Part shown: one piece after another, positions 26,816 through 37,496 of the stretch
Numbering within the stretch: the stretch's first letter is position 1
Layout of the letters: the number at the start of each line of letters is the position of its first letter
Origin: Luteimonas sp. MC1750
GTDB lineage: Bacteria; Pseudomonadota; Gammaproteobacteria; Xanthomonadales; Xanthomonadaceae
Direction: 5' to 3'
Assembly: GCF_016615955.1 (NCBI RefSeq)
Contig: NZ_CP067113.1
Location: 2,356,001-2,420,000, forward strand
Length of the DNA stretch: 64,000 nucleotides
The notes under the pieces: model-generated
Database searches by the model: none
The model's input: only the letters and a program-made list of their open reading frames with translations
What the model was told of the DNA's origin: nothing
Position numbers and translations under genes: made by a program

Positions 26816-27255
26816 CAGGGCGTGCCGTCCTGCCTGGGCTGGCTCATCAGGCCGACGCGCTCGACGCCGGCGTTCTGCAGCAGCGCCATCGCGTCCATGA
26901 CGTTCTGGTAGCTGCCGGCACCGTCGGCGGCGACATAGACCGCGAGGTCGGGATTGTTGGCGGCCAGCGCACGCACCCGGGCCTGCAGCGACTCCTTGTC
27001 GACCGCCTCGTTGCTGCCGGCCTCGATGGCGAGGAAGAAGTTGCCGTCACGGTCGACGCTGACCACCACCGGGTCCTTCTGCTCGGTGATGGACTTGGCG
27101 TTGGACTCGGGCAGCTGCACGTCCACGCCGAGGTTCATCAGCGGCGCGGTCACCATGAAGATGATCAGCAGCACCAGCATCACGTCGATGTAGGGAACGA
27201 CGTTGATCTCGTTCTTGAGCTTGCGGCGCTTGCCGCGACGGGCACGGACGCTCAT
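26815..27255 (-). CDS. tolR: Tol-Pal system protein TolR
   Basis: 146 residues of the ExbD/TolR family. The N-terminal 'NEINVVPYIDVMLVLLIIFMVTAP' is the single membrane helix carrying the Asp that takes part in proton flow through TolQR, and the rest is periplasmic. It forms the inner-membrane motor with TolQ. The start at 27255 follows tolQ by three bases. Confidence 0.95.
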   Translation of the reverse strand: MSVRARRGKRRKLKNEINVVPYIDVMLVLLIIFMVTAPLMNLGVDVQLPESNAKSITEQKDPVVVSVDRDGNFFLAIEAGSNEAVDKESLQARVRALAANNPDLAVYVAADGAGSYQNVMDAMALLQNAGVERVGLMSQPRQDGTP

Positions 27256-27258
27256 GGA

Positions 27259-28062
27259 TCAGGCCTCGCCGGCCGAGGACTGGCGCTCCAGGATCGACGA
27301 GAACTCCTCGGAGAAGGCGTCGTAGCGGCCGGCCACGCGCTCGACCTTGGTGGCAAAGCGGTTGTAGGCCCAGACCGCCGGGATCGCCGCGAACAGGCCC
27401 ATGGCGGTCGCGATCAGCGCCTCGGAGATGCCCGGCGCGACGCTGGCGATGGTGGCTTCCTTGACGTTGGCCAGGCTGTGGAAGGCGATCATGATCCCCC
27501 ACACCGTGCCCAGCAGGCCGACGTAGGGCGCGATCGAGCCGACGTTGGCGAGGAATTCGAGGTTGTGCTCGAGGCCGTCGAGCTCGCGCGAGCTGGCCAC
27601 GCGCATGCCGCGCTGCGCGCCTTCGAGCTTGGCCCGGCTGTCGGCGCCGCGGCGCTGGCCGCTGCGGGTGTATTCGCGGAAGCCGGCCTCGAAGATCGAC
27701 TCCAGGCCCTCGACCTCGCGGTTGCGCTCGCTGGCCGCGGCGTACAGCTTGCCGAGGTCGGCGCCGGACCAGAAGCGCTCCTCGAAGCGGTCGGCCTCCT
27801 TCTCGGCGCGGTCGAGCATGCGCTTCTTGCGGAAGATGATCACCCACGAGGCGATCGAGGCCAACAGCAGGAGCAGCATGACCAGCTGCACCGGAAGGGA
27901 GGCGTGCAGGATCAGCTGGACGAAGTCGAGCTCGCCGCCGGTCACCGGCGCGCTTGCGGCCTGGCCCGCCGCGTCGGCCGCCAGCGCGACGGTATCCGCC
28001 GGCGCCTCCTCGGGCAGGGGTTCCACGTTGCTCACCTGCATCAGGATGGCCGTTGCACTCAT
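27259..28062 (-). CDS. tolQ: Tol-Pal system protein TolQ
   Basis: 267 residues of the MotA/TolQ/ExbB proton-channel family with three membrane helices (about 48-70, then two after '[22 protein letters not shown]' and '[23 protein letters not shown]'). These motifs form the proton pathway with TolR. The N-terminus is longer than in E. coli by an acidic/Ala segment. The ATG at 28062 overlaps the ybgC stop by four bases; an alternative start is the Met seven residues later. Confidence 0.95.
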   Translation of the reverse strand: MSATAILMQVSNVEPLPEEAPADTVALAADAAGQAASAPVTGGELDFVQLILHASLPVQLVMLLLLLASIASWVIIFRKKRMLDRAEKEADRFEERFWSGADLGKLYAAASERNREVEGLESIFEAGFREYTRSGQRRGADSRAKLEGAQRGMRVASSRELDGLEHNLEFLANVGSIAPYVGLLGTVWGIMIAFHSLANVKEATIASVAPGISEALIATAMGLFAAIPAVWAYNRFATKVERVAGRYDAFSEEFSSILERQSSAGEA

Positions 28063-28499
28063 CGATGTTGCTCCGCGTTCGATTCCAGGGATTTGAACAG
28101 TCCGTACATCTCGTCGGGGATGGCCCGGGGCCGGAAGCCGCCGGCGTCCAGCGCCGCGACCCGCACCCGCGCCGCCACCAGCAGCTCGTCGCCGCGCCGC
28201 ACCTCCTGCGCGAACTCGGCGCTGGCACGGCGCACCCGCGCGAGCGCCACGGTGACGTCCAGCGCGTCGTCCAGGCGTGCAGGCCGACGGAAGTCGAGCT
28301 GCATGTCGCGCACGGCGAACACCAGGTCGAGCCCGTCGATCAGCGACTGCTGTCCATGCCCGAGCGTGCGCATCCATTCGCTGCGGGCACGTTCCAGATA
28401 GGCGACGTAGCGCGCGTGGTAGACCACGCCACCCGCGTCGGTATCTTCCCAGTAGACCCTTGTCGGGAGGCTGAACAGAGGCCGTACAAGGTCGTTCAA
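28059..28499 (-). CDS. ybgC: YbgC-type hotdog acyl-CoA thioesterase
   Basis: 146 residues. Hotdog-fold thioesterase of the tol cluster, with the diagnostic '[30 protein letters not shown]' containing the catalytic Asp of YbgC proteins. The enzyme hydrolyses acyl-CoA or acyl-ACP, and its partnership with Tol proteins is by gene linkage. It overlaps both ruvB (28496-28499) and tolQ (28059-28062) by four bases, so ruvB-ybgC-tolQRA should be one transcript. Confidence 0.93.
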   Translation of the reverse strand: MNDLVRPLFSLPTRVYWEDTDAGGVVYHARYVAYLERARSEWMRTLGHGQQSLIDGLDLVFAVRDMQLDFRRPARLDDALDVTVALARVRRASAEFAQEVRRGDELLVAARVRVAALDAGGFRPRAIPDEMYGLFKSLESNAEQHR

Positions 28500-29518
28500 A
28501 ACAGCGTCTCCGTGGCCGGTCCGCGTGGCTGCAGGCCCAGGTGGCGCCAGGCCTTGAGCGTGGCCATCCGCCCGCGCGCGGTGCGCACGAGATAGCCCTG
28601 CTGGATCAGGTAGGGTTCGATGACGTCCTCCAGCGTGCCGCGCTCCTCGCTCAGCGCGGCGGCCAGCGACTCCACGCCCACCGGCCCGCCATCGAAGTTC
28701 CCGATGATCAGGTTGAGCAGGCGCCGGTCGAGGTCGTCGAAGCCCTCGGGGTCGACCTGCAGCATCTTCATGGCGGCGTCGGCGACCTCCTGGTCGATGC
28801 GACCCGCGGCGCGCACCTGGGCGAAGTCGCGCACCCGCCGCAGCAGGCGGTTGGCGATGCGCGGGGTCCCGCGCGAGCGGCGCGCGATCTCGTCGGCGCC
28901 CTCGGGCGCGCAGTCGATCCCGAGGATCTGCGCCGAGCGGCGCACGATGCGGGTCAGCTCGGCCGCGCTGTAGAACTCGAGCCGCTGCACGATGCCGAAG
29001 CGGTCGCGCAGCGGCGCGGTCAGGAGGCCCGCGCGGGTCGTGGCGCCCACCAGGGTGAAGGGCGGCAGGTCGAGCTTGATCGAACGCGCGGCCGGGCCCT
29101 CGCCGATCATGATGTCGAGCTGGAAGTCCTCCATCGCCGGGTACAGCACTTCCTCGACCACCGGCGAGAGACGGTGGATCTCGTCGATGAACAGCACGTC
29201 GTGCGGCTGCAGGTTGGTCAGGAGCGCCGCCAGGTCACCCGCCTTCTCGATCACCGGGCCGGAGGTCACGCGCAGGCTCACGCCTAGCTCGTTGGCGATG
29301 ACGTGGCTGAGCGTGGTCTTGCCCAGGCCCGGCGGCCCGAAGATCAGCACGTGGTCCAGCGCCTCGCCGCGCTGTTTCGCGGCCTCGATGTAGATCCCGA
29401 GCTGCTCGCGCACCGGCTGCTGGCCCAGGTAGTCCGCCAGCCGCTGGGGCCGGATCGAGGCCTCGATGGCGGCGTCCTCGCGCGTGGCGCCGGGGCCAAT
29501 GATGCGGTCTTCAGTCAT
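28496..29518 (-). CDS. ruvB: Holliday junction branch-migration ATPase RuvB
   Basis: 340 residues. An AAA+ motor with '[19 protein letters not shown]' (Walker A), '[10 protein letters not shown]' (Walker B) and the sensor and winged-helix C-terminal domain ('[21 protein letters not shown]'). It drives RuvA-bound junctions. The ATG at 29518 (MTEDRII) is chosen because it begins the family N-terminus; an upstream in-frame ATG at 29539 is possible. ruvA and ruvC lie 8 kb away, beyond the nap and kup genes. A REP cluster sits directly upstream. Confidence 0.96.
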   Translation of the reverse strand: MTEDRIIGPGATREDAAIEASIRPQRLADYLGQQPVREQLGIYIEAAKQRGEALDHVLIFGPPGLGKTTLSHVIANELGVSLRVTSGPVIEKAGDLAALLTNLQPHDVLFIDEIHRLSPVVEEVLYPAMEDFQLDIMIGEGPAARSIKLDLPPFTLVGATTRAGLLTAPLRDRFGIVQRLEFYSAAELTRIVRRSAQILGIDCAPEGADEIARRSRGTPRIANRLLRRVRDFAQVRAAGRIDQEVADAAMKMLQVDPEGFDDLDRRLLNLIIGNFDGGPVGVESLAAALSEERGTLEDVIEPYLIQQGYLVRTARGRMATLKAWRHLGLQPRGPATETLF

Positions 29519-29541
29519 GTGCCCATGTTCGCATGCCACCC

Positions 29542-29670
29542 CCTGTAGGAGCGGCTATAGCCGCGATCACGACAACCCGCGGGAGCGGCTATCGCCGCGA
29601 TCGCCTGCACCGCGGCCCCTATCGCGGCTGTAGCCGCTCCTACAGCAGCGGCTGTAGCCGCTCCTGCAGG
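29542..29670. repeat. REP cluster between napC and ruvB
   Basis: Four degenerate half-elements: two in one orientation (about 29542-29568 and 29579-29603) and two inverted (about 29619-29646 and 29647-29670). The cluster begins 24 bases before the ruvB start and ends eight bases from the napC stop, occupying nearly the whole gap. Confidence 0.85.
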
Positions 29671-29678
29671 ACTTGGGG

Positions 29679-30317
29679 TCAGTGGGGGGATGGGAGGGAC
29701 TGGGCGGCCTGGACGCCCTGGGGGACACCGGTCATGTCGGGCAGCCTGTGGGCGATGCCCTTGTGGCAGTCGATGCAGGTCGCCTCGCCGGTGGCGAGGT
29801 AGCTGCGGTGGATGAAGGCGGCGCGGCTGGCCTGGCGGGTCAGGTCCATCGAGTCGTAGTCGTGGCAGTTGCGGCATTCCAGCGAATCGTTCGCCTTCAG
29901 CCGGTCCCATTCGTGCTGGGCCAGCTTGAGCCGGTTGTCGAGGAACTTCTCGCGGGTGTTGATGGTGCCGAAGATCTTGCCCCAGACTTCCTTCGAGGCC
30001 TGCATCTTGCGCGCCATCTTGTCGGTCCAGTCGTGCGGGACGTGGCAGTCGGGACAGGTCGCGCGCACGCCCGAGCGGTTGGTGTAGTGGATCGTGCTCT
30101 TCAGCTCCTCGAAGACGTTGGCGTCCATCTCGTGGCAGCTGGTGCAGAAGGCCTCGGTGTTGGTGGCTTCGAGCGCGGTGTTGAAGCCGCCCCAGAAGAA
30201 CACGCCGGCCATGAAGCCGCCGAGCGTCAGGAAGCCCAGGCTGAGGTGCCGCGCCGGGCGGCTGAACTGCTTCCAGAAGCCGACGACCGTGTCGCGCGCG
30301 CGTTGCACCAGCCTCAT
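29679..30317 (-). CDS. napC: Membrane-anchored tetrahaem cytochrome c NapC
   Basis: 212 residues. One N-terminal membrane helix (about 22-42, [19 protein letters not shown]) is followed by four c-type haem sites: CTSCH, CPDCH, CRNCH and CIDCH. NapC takes electrons from quinol and passes them to NapB. The ATG at 30317 overlaps the napB stop by four bases. It is the last gene of the nap operon; a REP cluster lies after it. Confidence 0.96.
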   Translation of the reverse strand: MRLVQRARDTVVGFWKQFSRPARHLSLGFLTLGGFMAGVFFWGGFNTALEATNTEAFCTSCHEMDANVFEELKSTIHYTNRSGVRATCPDCHVPHDWTDKMARKMQASKEVWGKIFGTINTREKFLDNRLKLAQHEWDRLKANDSLECRNCHDYDSMDLTRQASRAAFIHRSYLATGEATCIDCHKGIAHRLPDMTGVPQGVQAAQSLPSPH

Positions 30318-30844
30318 TGCACGCGCTCCGAGCGCAGCACCTCGTCGATGTCGCGGAAGCCGTTGGCCACCAGCGGCCTGGCATTGGTCTGGGTCACGTG
30401 GCACTGCACGCAGAAGTAGCGCCGCGGCGAGACCTCGGCCAGGAACTGGTCGTCACGATCCATGTAGTGGGTCACGCTCACCGGCGGCGCCTGGAACTGC
30501 GCCGCGGTGCTGCGCGCGTGGCAGAGCATGCAGCGGTTCGAGTTCAGGTCGACCTGGTAGCCGTCGATGCTGTGCGGGACGGTCGGCGGCTGCATCGGGT
30601 AGGCACGGCCGCGGGTCATGTCGAAGTTCTCGACCGTGGCCATCGGCAGCGGCGTGATCTCGCTGGTGATCGGCACATTGCGGCGCAGCGCGTCGATGTC
30701 CTGCGCGGGATTACCGCGCGCGCTGACCGGCGGCGCCGGTGCGGCCGCGTACTGCTTCGGCTCGCGGTCACCGCAGGCGGCAAGGAGCTGCGCCAGCACC
30801 AGGGCTGCCAGCAGCAGGGCGAAAGGCTTCAGCATGTGGCGCAT
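30314..30844 (-). CDS. napB: Nitrate reductase dihaem cytochrome subunit NapB, with a lipobox-like signal
   Basis: 176 residues. Two haem motifs, CMLCH and CVQCH, with distal His residues, fit the electron-transfer small subunit of periplasmic nitrate reductase. The signal segment ends LAQLLAAC followed by GDRE, which matches a lipobox (Cys24), so the protein may be lipid-anchored instead of freely periplasmic; a plain cleavage near this point is the alternative. The ATG at 30844 is one base after the napA stop. Confidence 0.93.
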   Translation of the reverse strand: MRHMLKPFALLLAALVLAQLLAACGDREPKQYAAAPAPPVSARGNPAQDIDALRRNVPITSEITPLPMATVENFDMTRGRAYPMQPPTVPHSIDGYQVDLNSNRCMLCHARSTAAQFQAPPVSVTHYMDRDDQFLAEVSPRRYFCVQCHVTQTNARPLVANGFRDIDEVLRSERVQ

Positions 30845-30845
30845 C

Positions 30846-33344
30846 TCAGGCTCCCACCGCGACGACCTTGGCCGCGCATTTCTTGAAGTCGGTCTGCTTG
30901 GAGATCGGGTCGGTCGCGTCCAGCGTGACCTTGTTGATGAGCTGCGCCGCGTCAAACCAGGGCACGAAGACCACGCCGCGCGGCATGCGGTTGCGGCCGC
31001 GGGTTTCCACCCGGGTGCGCATCGCGCCGCGGATCGAGGCGACCTCCACCTCGTCGCCGCGCTTGAGGCCGCGCTCGCGCGCGTCGTCGGGGTGCATGTA
31101 CACCACCGCCGACGGGACCGCCTTGTACAGCTCGGGGATGCGCATGGTCATCGAGCCCGAATGCCAGTGCTCGAGCACGCGCCCGGTCACCAGCCACAGG
31201 TCGTATTCGCCGTTCGGCGACTCGGCCGGCGGCTCGTAGGGCAGCGCCCAGATCACCGCGCGGCCGTCGGGGTTGCCGTAGAACTCGAAGCCGGTGCCCG
31301 GCTTCACGTAGGGATCCGCTCCTTCCCGGTAGCGCCAGCGCGTCTCCTTGCCGTCGACCACCGGCCAGCGCAGCCCGCGCACCTGGTGGTAGGTGTCGAA
31401 GGGCGCGAGGTCGTGGGCGTGGCCGCGGCCGAACTCGGCGTATTCCTCGAACAGGCCCTTCTGCACGTAGAAGCCGAAGTCCGCGGACTCGTGGTTGGCA
31501 TAGCCGGCCTCGATCTCGCCGACGCCAAAGGCGTCGACCTTGCCGTTGCGGTAGAGCACGTCGAACAGCGTCTTGCCGCGGAACTGCGGGTTGGCCGCCA
31601 GGATCTCCTCCGGCCAGCACTCGTCGGTGGTGAAGCGCTTGGAGAACTCCATCAGCTGCCAGAGGTCGGACTTCGCTTCGCCCGGCGCATGCACCAGCTG
31701 GTGCCAGAAGTGGGTGCGGCGCTCGGCGTTGCCGTAGGCGCCCTCCTTCTCCACCCACATCGCCGTGGGCAGGATCAGGTCGGCCGCCTGGCAGGTCACC
31801 GTGGGATAGGCGTCCGACACCACGATGAAGTTGTCCGGGTTGCGATAGCCCGGATAGCCCTCTTCAAGAATGTTCGCGCCGGCCTGCATGTTGTTGTTGA
31901 CCTGCACCCAGTAGGCGTTGAGCTTGCCGTCCTTCAGCGCCCGGTTCTGCTCCACCGCGTGGTAGCCGATCTTGTCCTTGATGATCCCGCGCGGGATCTT
32001 CCAGATGTCCTCGGCCATCGCGCGGTGCTCGGGATTGGTCACCACCATGTCCGCTGGCAGCCGGTGGCTGAAGGTGCCGACCTCGCGCGCGGTGCCGCAG
32101 GCGGACGGCTGGCCGGTGAGCGAGAACGGGCTGTTGCCGGGCGTCGCAATCTTCCCGGTCAGCAGGTGGATGTTGTAGACCATGTTGTTGGCCCACGTGC
32201 CGCGCGTGTGCTGGTTGAAGCCCATGGTCCAGAACGACATGACCTTGACCTTCGGGTCGGCGTACAGCTCGGCCAGCTGCTGCAGCCAGCCGCGCTCGAC
32301 GCCGCTCATCTCCACGGCCCTGTCCAGCGTGTACGGCGCGACGAAGCGCGCGAACTCGTCGAAGTCGATGGGCGTGCCGCCATTGGCGTCGTCTGCGTTC
32401 TTCGCCGCCACCTGCAGCGGATGTTCCGGGCGCAGGCCGTAGCCGATGTCGTCGTTGCCGCGCTTGAAGGTGGTGTGTCTGTCGACGAAGTCCCTGTTGA
32501 CCTTGCCGGACTGGATGATGTGGTTGGCGATGTAGTTCAGGATCACCAGATCGGTCTGCGGCGTGAACACCATCGGGATGTCCGCGAGGTCGAAGCTGCG
32601 GTGCTCGTAGGTCGACAGCACCGCGACCTTGACGTGCGGGTTCGACAGCCGGCGGTCGGTCACCCGGGTCCACAGGATCGGGTGCATCTCGGCCATGTTC
32701 GAGCCCCAGAGCACGAAGGCGTCGGCCGCCTCGATGTCGTCATAGCAGCCCATCGGCTCGTCCATGCCGAAGGTGCGCATGAACCCGGTCACCGCCGACG
32801 CCATGCAGTGGCGCGCATTGGGATCGATGTGGTTGCTGCGGAAGCCGGCCTTCATCAGCTTGTTGGCGGCGTAGCCCTCCCAGACCGTCCACTGTCCGGA
32901 GCCGAACATGCCGATGCCGTCGCCGCCCTTGGCCTTGAGCGTCGCGCGGAACTTCTCCTCCATGACATCGAAGGCCTCGTCCCAGGTCACCGGGGTGAAG
33001 TCGCCCTCCTTGTCGTAGACGCCGTTGGTCTTGCGCAGCAGCGGCGTGGTGAGGCGGTCGCTGCCGTACATCACCTTGGACAGGAAGTAGCCCTTGACGC
33101 AGTTGAGTCCGCGGTTGACCTCGGCCTTGACGTCGCCATGCGTGGCGACCACGCGGCCGTCGCGCACCGCGACGTTGATGCCGCAGCCGGTGCCGCAATA
33201 GCGGCACGGCGCCTTGCTCCACTTCAGGCCCTTGTCGCCCTCGACCACGGCCTCCTGGACATGGCCCGGGACCGGGATGCCGGCGGCGACGGCGGCGCTG
33301 GCGATGGCGCTGTTGCGGATGAATTCGCGGCGGCTGGTGCTCAT
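30846..33344 (-). CDS. napA: Periplasmic nitrate reductase catalytic subunit NapA
   Basis: 832 residues, matching the family. It carries molybdo-bis(MGD) and one [4Fe-4S] cluster and reduces nitrate to nitrite in the periplasm. The N-terminus [21 protein letters not shown] is a twin-arginine signal. The cluster ligands are in CRYCGTGC and the later GLNCVKG, and the molybdenum Cys is expected in NARHCMAS. Conserved '[10 protein letters not shown]' and '[13 protein letters not shown]' segments follow. The ATG at 33344 overlaps the napD stop by four bases. Confidence 0.97.
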   Translation of the reverse strand: MSTSRREFIRNSAIASAAVAAGIPVPGHVQEAVVEGDKGLKWSKAPCRYCGTGCGINVAVRDGRVVATHGDVKAEVNRGLNCVKGYFLSKVMYGSDRLTTPLLRKTNGVYDKEGDFTPVTWDEAFDVMEEKFRATLKAKGGDGIGMFGSGQWTVWEGYAANKLMKAGFRSNHIDPNARHCMASAVTGFMRTFGMDEPMGCYDDIEAADAFVLWGSNMAEMHPILWTRVTDRRLSNPHVKVAVLSTYEHRSFDLADIPMVFTPQTDLVILNYIANHIIQSGKVNRDFVDRHTTFKRGNDDIGYGLRPEHPLQVAAKNADDANGGTPIDFDEFARFVAPYTLDRAVEMSGVERGWLQQLAELYADPKVKVMSFWTMGFNQHTRGTWANNMVYNIHLLTGKIATPGNSPFSLTGQPSACGTAREVGTFSHRLPADMVVTNPEHRAMAEDIWKIPRGIIKDKIGYHAVEQNRALKDGKLNAYWVQVNNNMQAGANILEEGYPGYRNPDNFIVVSDAYPTVTCQAADLILPTAMWVEKEGAYGNAERRTHFWHQLVHAPGEAKSDLWQLMEFSKRFTTDECWPEEILAANPQFRGKTLFDVLYRNGKVDAFGVGEIEAGYANHESADFGFYVQKGLFEEYAEFGRGHAHDLAPFDTYHQVRGLRWPVVDGKETRWRYREGADPYVKPGTGFEFYGNPDGRAVIWALPYEPPAESPNGEYDLWLVTGRVLEHWHSGSMTMRIPELYKAVPSAVVYMHPDDARERGLKRGDEVEVASIRGAMRTRVETRGRNRMPRGVVFVPWFDAAQLINKVTLDATDPISKQTDFKKCAAKVVAVGA

Positions 33345-33643
33345 CCGTGGGACTCCTGTGGATCGGATGCGGGGACATCGCCGCGCGGCTCCTGCCGCTC
33401 GACGTGGTGATAGACAAGGTTGACGGTGATCACGCCCGGCACCGCCTGCAGCAGGTCGATGCTGGCCATCAGGCTGCGGGTGCCGTCGCACTCCTGCACC
33501 AGCACGCTGCAGCTGCCGTCCTGCAGGGCCAGGTCCAGGCCGGGCGCGCCGGCGACGGCCTCGACCAGCGCGGGCAGTGCATCCGCATGGTGGCGGACGA
33601 CCAGGCTGGCGACGTGCCACTCGGGCGATGCTTCAGGCTTCAA
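33341..33643 (-). CDS. napD: NapA-specific chaperone NapD, TTG start
   Basis: 100 residues with a TTG start at 33643. The choice is made because GGAG lies seven bases before it, the next residues ([17 protein letters not shown]) match NapD openings, and no ATG or GTG exists nearby. NapD binds the twin-arginine signal of NapA and holds it back until the cofactor is loaded. The ferredoxin-like fold pattern is seen in '[29 protein letters not shown]' and '[15 protein letters not shown]'. It overlaps the napF end by 11 bases and napA by four. The long frame that extends upstream runs antiframe through napF and is not real. Confidence 0.9.
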   Translation of the reverse strand: MKPEASPEWHVASLVVRHHADALPALVEAVAGAPGLDLALQDGSCSVLVQECDGTRSLMASIDLLQAVPGVITVNLVYHHVERQEPRGDVPASDPQESHG

Positions 33644-34166
33644 CGGGGGACTCCAACGGGAACGCGGCCAGCGCGATGGCCGACGTCGGGCAGGCGCCCA
33701 CGCAGGCGCCGCAGCCGGTGCACAGATCGGTTTCGATCCGCGGCAGCGGCACCGCGCGCGTGGGCGCGAAGCGGATCGCGGATGCGCCACAGGCGTCGCG
33801 GCAGCTCCAGCAGACGATGCCGCGCGCGGCCAGGCAGGCCTCGCCGACCTGGGCCTGCAGCCCCCAGGGCCTGGCGGTGACCGGGCCAAAGGCGCGCTCG
33901 CCGCAGGCGGCGGCGCAATCGCCGCAGAAGGTGCATTCGCCGCGCGCCGGATCGAATTCGGGCAGCCCGCCCTCGCCTCTCGCGAGCACGCGCGGCGGGC
34001 AGGCCTGGATGCAGGCATCGCAGCCGGTGCAGGCGGACGCGAAGCGGCCCTCGTCCAGCGCCCACGGCGGGCGCAGCAGGGGCGCCGCGTGCAGGCCACC
34101 GCGCAGCAGCGCCCTGCGCGAGCGGTCCGGTGGAGGAACGGCAGCAGCGGTCGCGACCTCGCCCAC
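33633..34166 (-). CDS. napF: Ferredoxin-type maturation protein NapF
   Basis: 177 residues. Cys-rich motifs CTGCDACIQACP, CTFCGDCAAACG, a 'CWSCRDACG' set and CTGCGACVGACP can hold [4Fe-4S] clusters. NapF is a cytoplasmic protein that assists NapA cofactor or cluster assembly. An N-terminal 'RSRRALLRGG' echoes the family. The gene is four bases after napE and overlaps napD, so translation is coupled. NapG and NapH are absent from the cluster. Confidence 0.93.
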   Translation of the reverse strand: MGEVATAAAVPPPDRSRRALLRGGLHAAPLLRPPWALDEGRFASACTGCDACIQACPPRVLARGEGGLPEFDPARGECTFCGDCAAACGERAFGPVTARPWGLQAQVGEACLAARGIVCWSCRDACGASAIRFAPTRAVPLPRIETDLCTGCGACVGACPTSAIALAAFPLESPVEA

Positions 34167-34170
34167 GGCC

Positions 34171-34356
34171 TCAGGCCACCGGAGGGCCGGTGAACATCTG
34201 GAAGATCCAGACCGCGAACCCGTATCCGCCCACGATCATCACCGAGAGGATCGGAAACAGCACCACGGTGATGAAGAGGAAGAGGATCAGCTCCCTGCGC
34301 TTGCCTGACTGGCCGGTGTTCGCCTCCAAATCGCGCTCCTCCCGCTGCGGCTGCAT
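34171..34356 (-). CDS. napE: Small membrane protein NapE
   Basis: 61 residues. A basic/acidic N-terminal tail (MQPQREERDLEANTGQSGKRREL) is followed by one hydrophobic helix 'ILFLFITVVLFPILSVMIVGGYGFAVW' and a short tail ending TGPPVA, the usual NapE shape. It is the first gene of napEFDABC. Its function is unresolved in the family. A TAATCT hexamer ends six bases before the ATG. Confidence 0.9.
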   Translation of the reverse strand: MQPQREERDLEANTGQSGKRRELILFLFITVVLFPILSVMIVGGYGFAVWIFQMFTGPPVA

Positions 34357-34362
34357 GCGGAA

Positions 34363-34368
34363 AGATTA
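34363..34368 (-). promoter_or_regulatory. -10-like hexamer of the nap operon, leaderless arrangement
   Basis: TAATCT on the minus strand ends six bases before the napE ATG. I see no TTGAT-N4-ATCAA box or NarL heptamer of good quality in the 114-base gap up to the next gene, so the control of nap is not obvious from sequence. Confidence 0.4.
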
Positions 34369-34470
34369 GCCACATTCACCCGGCGAGGCCAGACGCGAAG
34401 TCCCAAGTTGCGCACGCAGCCACGCACGCGGCCGTCTCCCCGCCGGTCGCGGGTGCAGGGATGCAGGCGT

Positions 34471-35460
34471 CTACATCGGTGCGGCGCAGGCACGCGCGGC
34501 CATCGCGAACGAGGCCAGGCGCGCGTCGTGGTCGAAGATGTTGGCGGTCAGGATCAGCTCGTCGGGTCGATGGCGCGCGACGAAGTCCGCGATGCCCGCA
34601 CGTACCGCTGCCTCGTCGCCCACGACCGAGCAGGCCAGGGCCGCATCGGCGGTCGCGCGCTCGACCGGCGCACACCAGCCGTCGATGTCGTCCACCGGCG
34701 GCGGCACCAGGCCGATCTCGCCCCGGCGCAGGCGCACGAAGGTCTGCTGCATGGTGGTGAACAGCCGGCGGGCTTCGGCATCCGTCCCCGCGCCGACCAC
34801 GTTGAGCGCGAGCATCGCGTACGGTGCCGCCAGGCGTTCGGACGGCCGGAATTCGTGGCGGTAGAGGGCCACGGCCTGCTCCATCATCGCCGGCGCGAAG
34901 TGCGAAGCGAACGCGAACGGCAGGCCCATCGCCGCGGCCAGGCGAGCACTGAAGAGGCTGGAGCCGAGCAGCCACACCGGCACCTCGAGGCCGGCGCCGG
35001 GCACCGCCTGGACCTTCTGGCCCGGTCGCACCGGCCCGAAATACGCGAGCAGCTCGCCGACGTCGTACGGGAAGGCGTCGGCACCGTCGTAGTAGCGCCG
35101 CAGGGCGCGCACCGTCGCCTGGTCGGTGCCCGGGGCGCGGCCCAGGCCGAGGTCGATGCGATCGGGGTACAGCGAGGCCAGAGTGCCGAACTGTTCGGCC
35201 ACCTGCAGCGGTGCGTGGTTGGGCAGCATCACGCCGCCCGCGCCCACCCGGATCGTCGAGGTGCCGCCGGCGATGTGCCCGATCAGCACCGCGGTCGCCG
35301 CGCTGGCAATGCCCGGCATGTTGTGGTGCTCGGCCAGCCAGAAGCGGCGGTAGCCCAGGCGCTCGGCGTGGCGCGCCAGGTCGAGGCTCTTGGCAAACGC
35401 CTGCGCCGGCGTGTCGCCTTCGAAGACCGGGGCCAGGTCGAGCAGGGAGTACGGGATCAT
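34471..35460 (-). CDS. LLM-class flavin-dependent oxidoreductase
   Basis: 329 residues. A luciferase-like TIM barrel that uses reduced FMN or F420; bacterial relatives (MsnO8/YhbW type) use flavin. The diagnostic '[58 protein letters not shown]' block and 'LGRAPGTD' are intact. The substrate is unknown. The ATG at 35460 was chosen because the barrel starts at once ([12 protein letters not shown]). It lies between kup and the nap genes on the same strand but separate from both. Confidence 0.87.
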   Translation of the reverse strand: MIPYSLLDLAPVFEGDTPAQAFAKSLDLARHAERLGYRRFWLAEHHNMPGIASAATAVLIGHIAGGTSTIRVGAGGVMLPNHAPLQVAEQFGTLASLYPDRIDLGLGRAPGTDQATVRALRRYYDGADAFPYDVGELLAYFGPVRPGQKVQAVPGAGLEVPVWLLGSSLFSARLAAAMGLPFAFASHFAPAMMEQAVALYRHEFRPSERLAAPYAMLALNVVGAGTDAEARRLFTTMQQTFVRLRRGEIGLVPPPVDDIDGWCAPVERATADAALACSVVGDEAAVRAGIADFVARHRPDELILTANIFDHDARLASFAMAARACAAPM

Positions 35461-35524
35461 GGCGGGGCTCGCAGCGGGGGTTCCCCACGACATGGGGCCG
35501 CCGGGCACCGGATGCCAGCCCGGC

Positions 35525-37474
35525 TCAGATCTCGACCTGGGCGCCCAGCTCCACCAGCCGGTTGCCGGGGATGCGGAAGTAGGCGTTCGCGGGCGCGGCG
35601 TTGCGGTGCATGAGCGCGAACAGCTTGTCGCGCCAGACCGGCATGCCGACGCGCCGGCTGGCCACCACCGTCTCGCGGCCGACGAAATAGGTCGTGTCCA
35701 TGGGGTCGAGGTCCAGGCCCTCGATGTCGCAGGCACGCATCAGCGCCAGCGGGATGTCGGGCGTGTCCATGAAGCCGAAGCGCACCGTCACCCGGTAGAA
35801 ATCCTCGCCGATGCCGCGCAGCTCCAGCCGGCGCTCGCGCGGGGCGTAGGGCACGGCGAGCGTCTCGGCGGTCAGGAACAGGTTGCGCTCGTGCAGCACC
35901 TTGTTGTGCTTGAGGTTGTGCATGAAGGCGTGCGGCACCACGCCCGGGTCGCTGGTCATGAAGATCGCCGTGCCCGGCACGCGCACCGGCGGCGCCAGCA
36001 TCAGCCCGGAAATGAAGGTATCCAGGCGCAGGCCTCCGGCCTGGACGCCCTCGCGCAGCAGCTGCTTCCCGCGCCGCCAGGTGCGCAGCATGGTGAACAG
36101 CACGATGCCCAGCACCAGCGGGAACCACGCGCCCTGCAGCACCTTGGCGCCGTTGGCGACCACGAAGGCGACGTCGATCACCAGGAAGACCAGGCAGCAG
36201 GGCAGCACCCAGCGCCGCGCCCTGGGCCACAGGGCGCGCGCCACGATCGCCAGCAGCAGCGTGTCGATCAGCATCGTCATCGAGACCGAGATGCCGTAGG
36301 CGGCCGCCAGCGACGAGGAGGAGCCGAAGCTCAGCACCAGCAGGATCACGATCACCGCCATCGACCAGTTGATCGCGGGGATGTAGATCTGGCCGATGGT
36401 TTCGCTGGAGGTGTGCTTCACGCGCATGCGCGGGATGTAGCCCAGCTGCATCGCCTGGCGCGCCACCGAGAAACCGCCGGTGATCACCGCCTGCGAGGCG
36501 ATCACCGTGGCCATGGTCGCAAGCACGATCATCGGCCAGCGCCCCCATTCGGGCACGCCGATGAAGAAGGGGTTGCGGATCGCCGCCGGGTCCTCGAGCA
36601 CGAGCGCGCCCTGCCCCAGGTAGTTCAGCATCAGCGAGGGCAGCACGAACCAGTACCAGCCCAGGCGGATCGGCCGCGCGCCGAAATGGCCCATGTCGGT
36701 GTAGATCGCCTCGCCGCCGGTGACCGCCAGCACCACCGCGCCGAGGATGAAGACGCCGCCCCAGCTGTGCTCGATGAAGAACCGCGCCGCCCACAGCGGA
36801 TTGATCGCCTTGAGCACTTCCGGCTCGTGGACGATGTTGAGCACGCCCAGCGCCGCCAGCGACAGGAACCAGAGGATGGTGATGGGGCCGAAGACGCGGC
36901 CCACCTTCTCGGTGCCATAGCGCTGGGTCGCGAACAGCGCCGCCAGCACCGCCACCGTGATCGGCACGATCCAGTCATGCAGCTGCGGCGCGACCACTTC
37001 CAGGCCCTCCACCGCCGACAGCACCGAGATCGCCGGGGTGATCACGCCGTCGCCGAAGAACAGCGAGGCGCCGAAGACGCCGAGGATGCCGACCAGGTAG
37101 CCGGACTTCGACCCCGGCTTGAGGCTGCGCTGGGCCAGCGCCATCAGCGCCATGATCCCGCCCTCGCCCTCGTTGTCGGCGCGCATGATGATGGTGACGT
37201 ACTTGAAGGTCACCACCACGGTCAGCGCCCAGAAGATCAGCGACAGGATGCCCAGCACGGTGTCGTGGTTGGCGGTCAGGCCGTAGTGCGGGTTGAAGGC
37301 CTCGCGCAGGGTGTACAGCGGGCTGGTGCCGATATCACCGAAGACCACGCCGATGGCGCCGACCACCAGCCCGAACAGCCCGATCCGGCCATGGCCACGG
37401 GCATGGCCCTGGCCGTGGTCGCTGCCGGGCACGGACTGCGGCCCCGCGTGGGGCTTGGATGCAGCTGCGGACAT
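35525..37474 (-). CDS. kup: KUP-family potassium uptake transporter
   Basis: 649 residues. About twelve membrane helices follow a hydrophilic His/Gly-rich N-terminal tail. Conserved '[22 protein letters not shown]'-type opening (here [20 protein letters not shown]) and '[21 protein letters not shown]' are the hallmark KUP motifs. It imports K+ with protons under low K+ or acid. The C-terminal 170 residues are cytosolic. It lies 22 bases after ruvA, in an order kept in related genomes. Confidence 0.95.
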   Translation of the reverse strand: MSAAASKPHAGPQSVPGSDHGQGHARGHGRIGLFGLVVGAIGVVFGDIGTSPLYTLREAFNPHYGLTANHDTVLGILSLIFWALTVVVTFKYVTIIMRADNEGEGGIMALMALAQRSLKPGSKSGYLVGILGVFGASLFFGDGVITPAISVLSAVEGLEVVAPQLHDWIVPITVAVLAALFATQRYGTEKVGRVFGPITILWFLSLAALGVLNIVHEPEVLKAINPLWAARFFIEHSWGGVFILGAVVLAVTGGEAIYTDMGHFGARPIRLGWYWFVLPSLMLNYLGQGALVLEDPAAIRNPFFIGVPEWGRWPMIVLATMATVIASQAVITGGFSVARQAMQLGYIPRMRVKHTSSETIGQIYIPAINWSMAVIVILLVLSFGSSSSLAAAYGISVSMTMLIDTLLLAIVARALWPRARRWVLPCCLVFLVIDVAFVVANGAKVLQGAWFPLVLGIVLFTMLRTWRRGKQLLREGVQAGGLRLDTFISGLMLAPPVRVPGTAIFMTSDPGVVPHAFMHNLKHNKVLHERNLFLTAETLAVPYAPRERRLELRGIGEDFYRVTVRFGFMDTPDIPLALMRACDIEGLDLDPMDTTYFVGRETVVASRRVGMPVWRDKLFALMHRNAAPANAYFRIPGNRLVELGAQVEI

Positions 37475-37496
37475 GGGGTTCCCGATCGAGGCCGGC

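Noticed and set aside
33644..34375. Extension of the napD frame to 344 residues
   Set aside because: It runs in another frame through napF and napE, which are both well supported.
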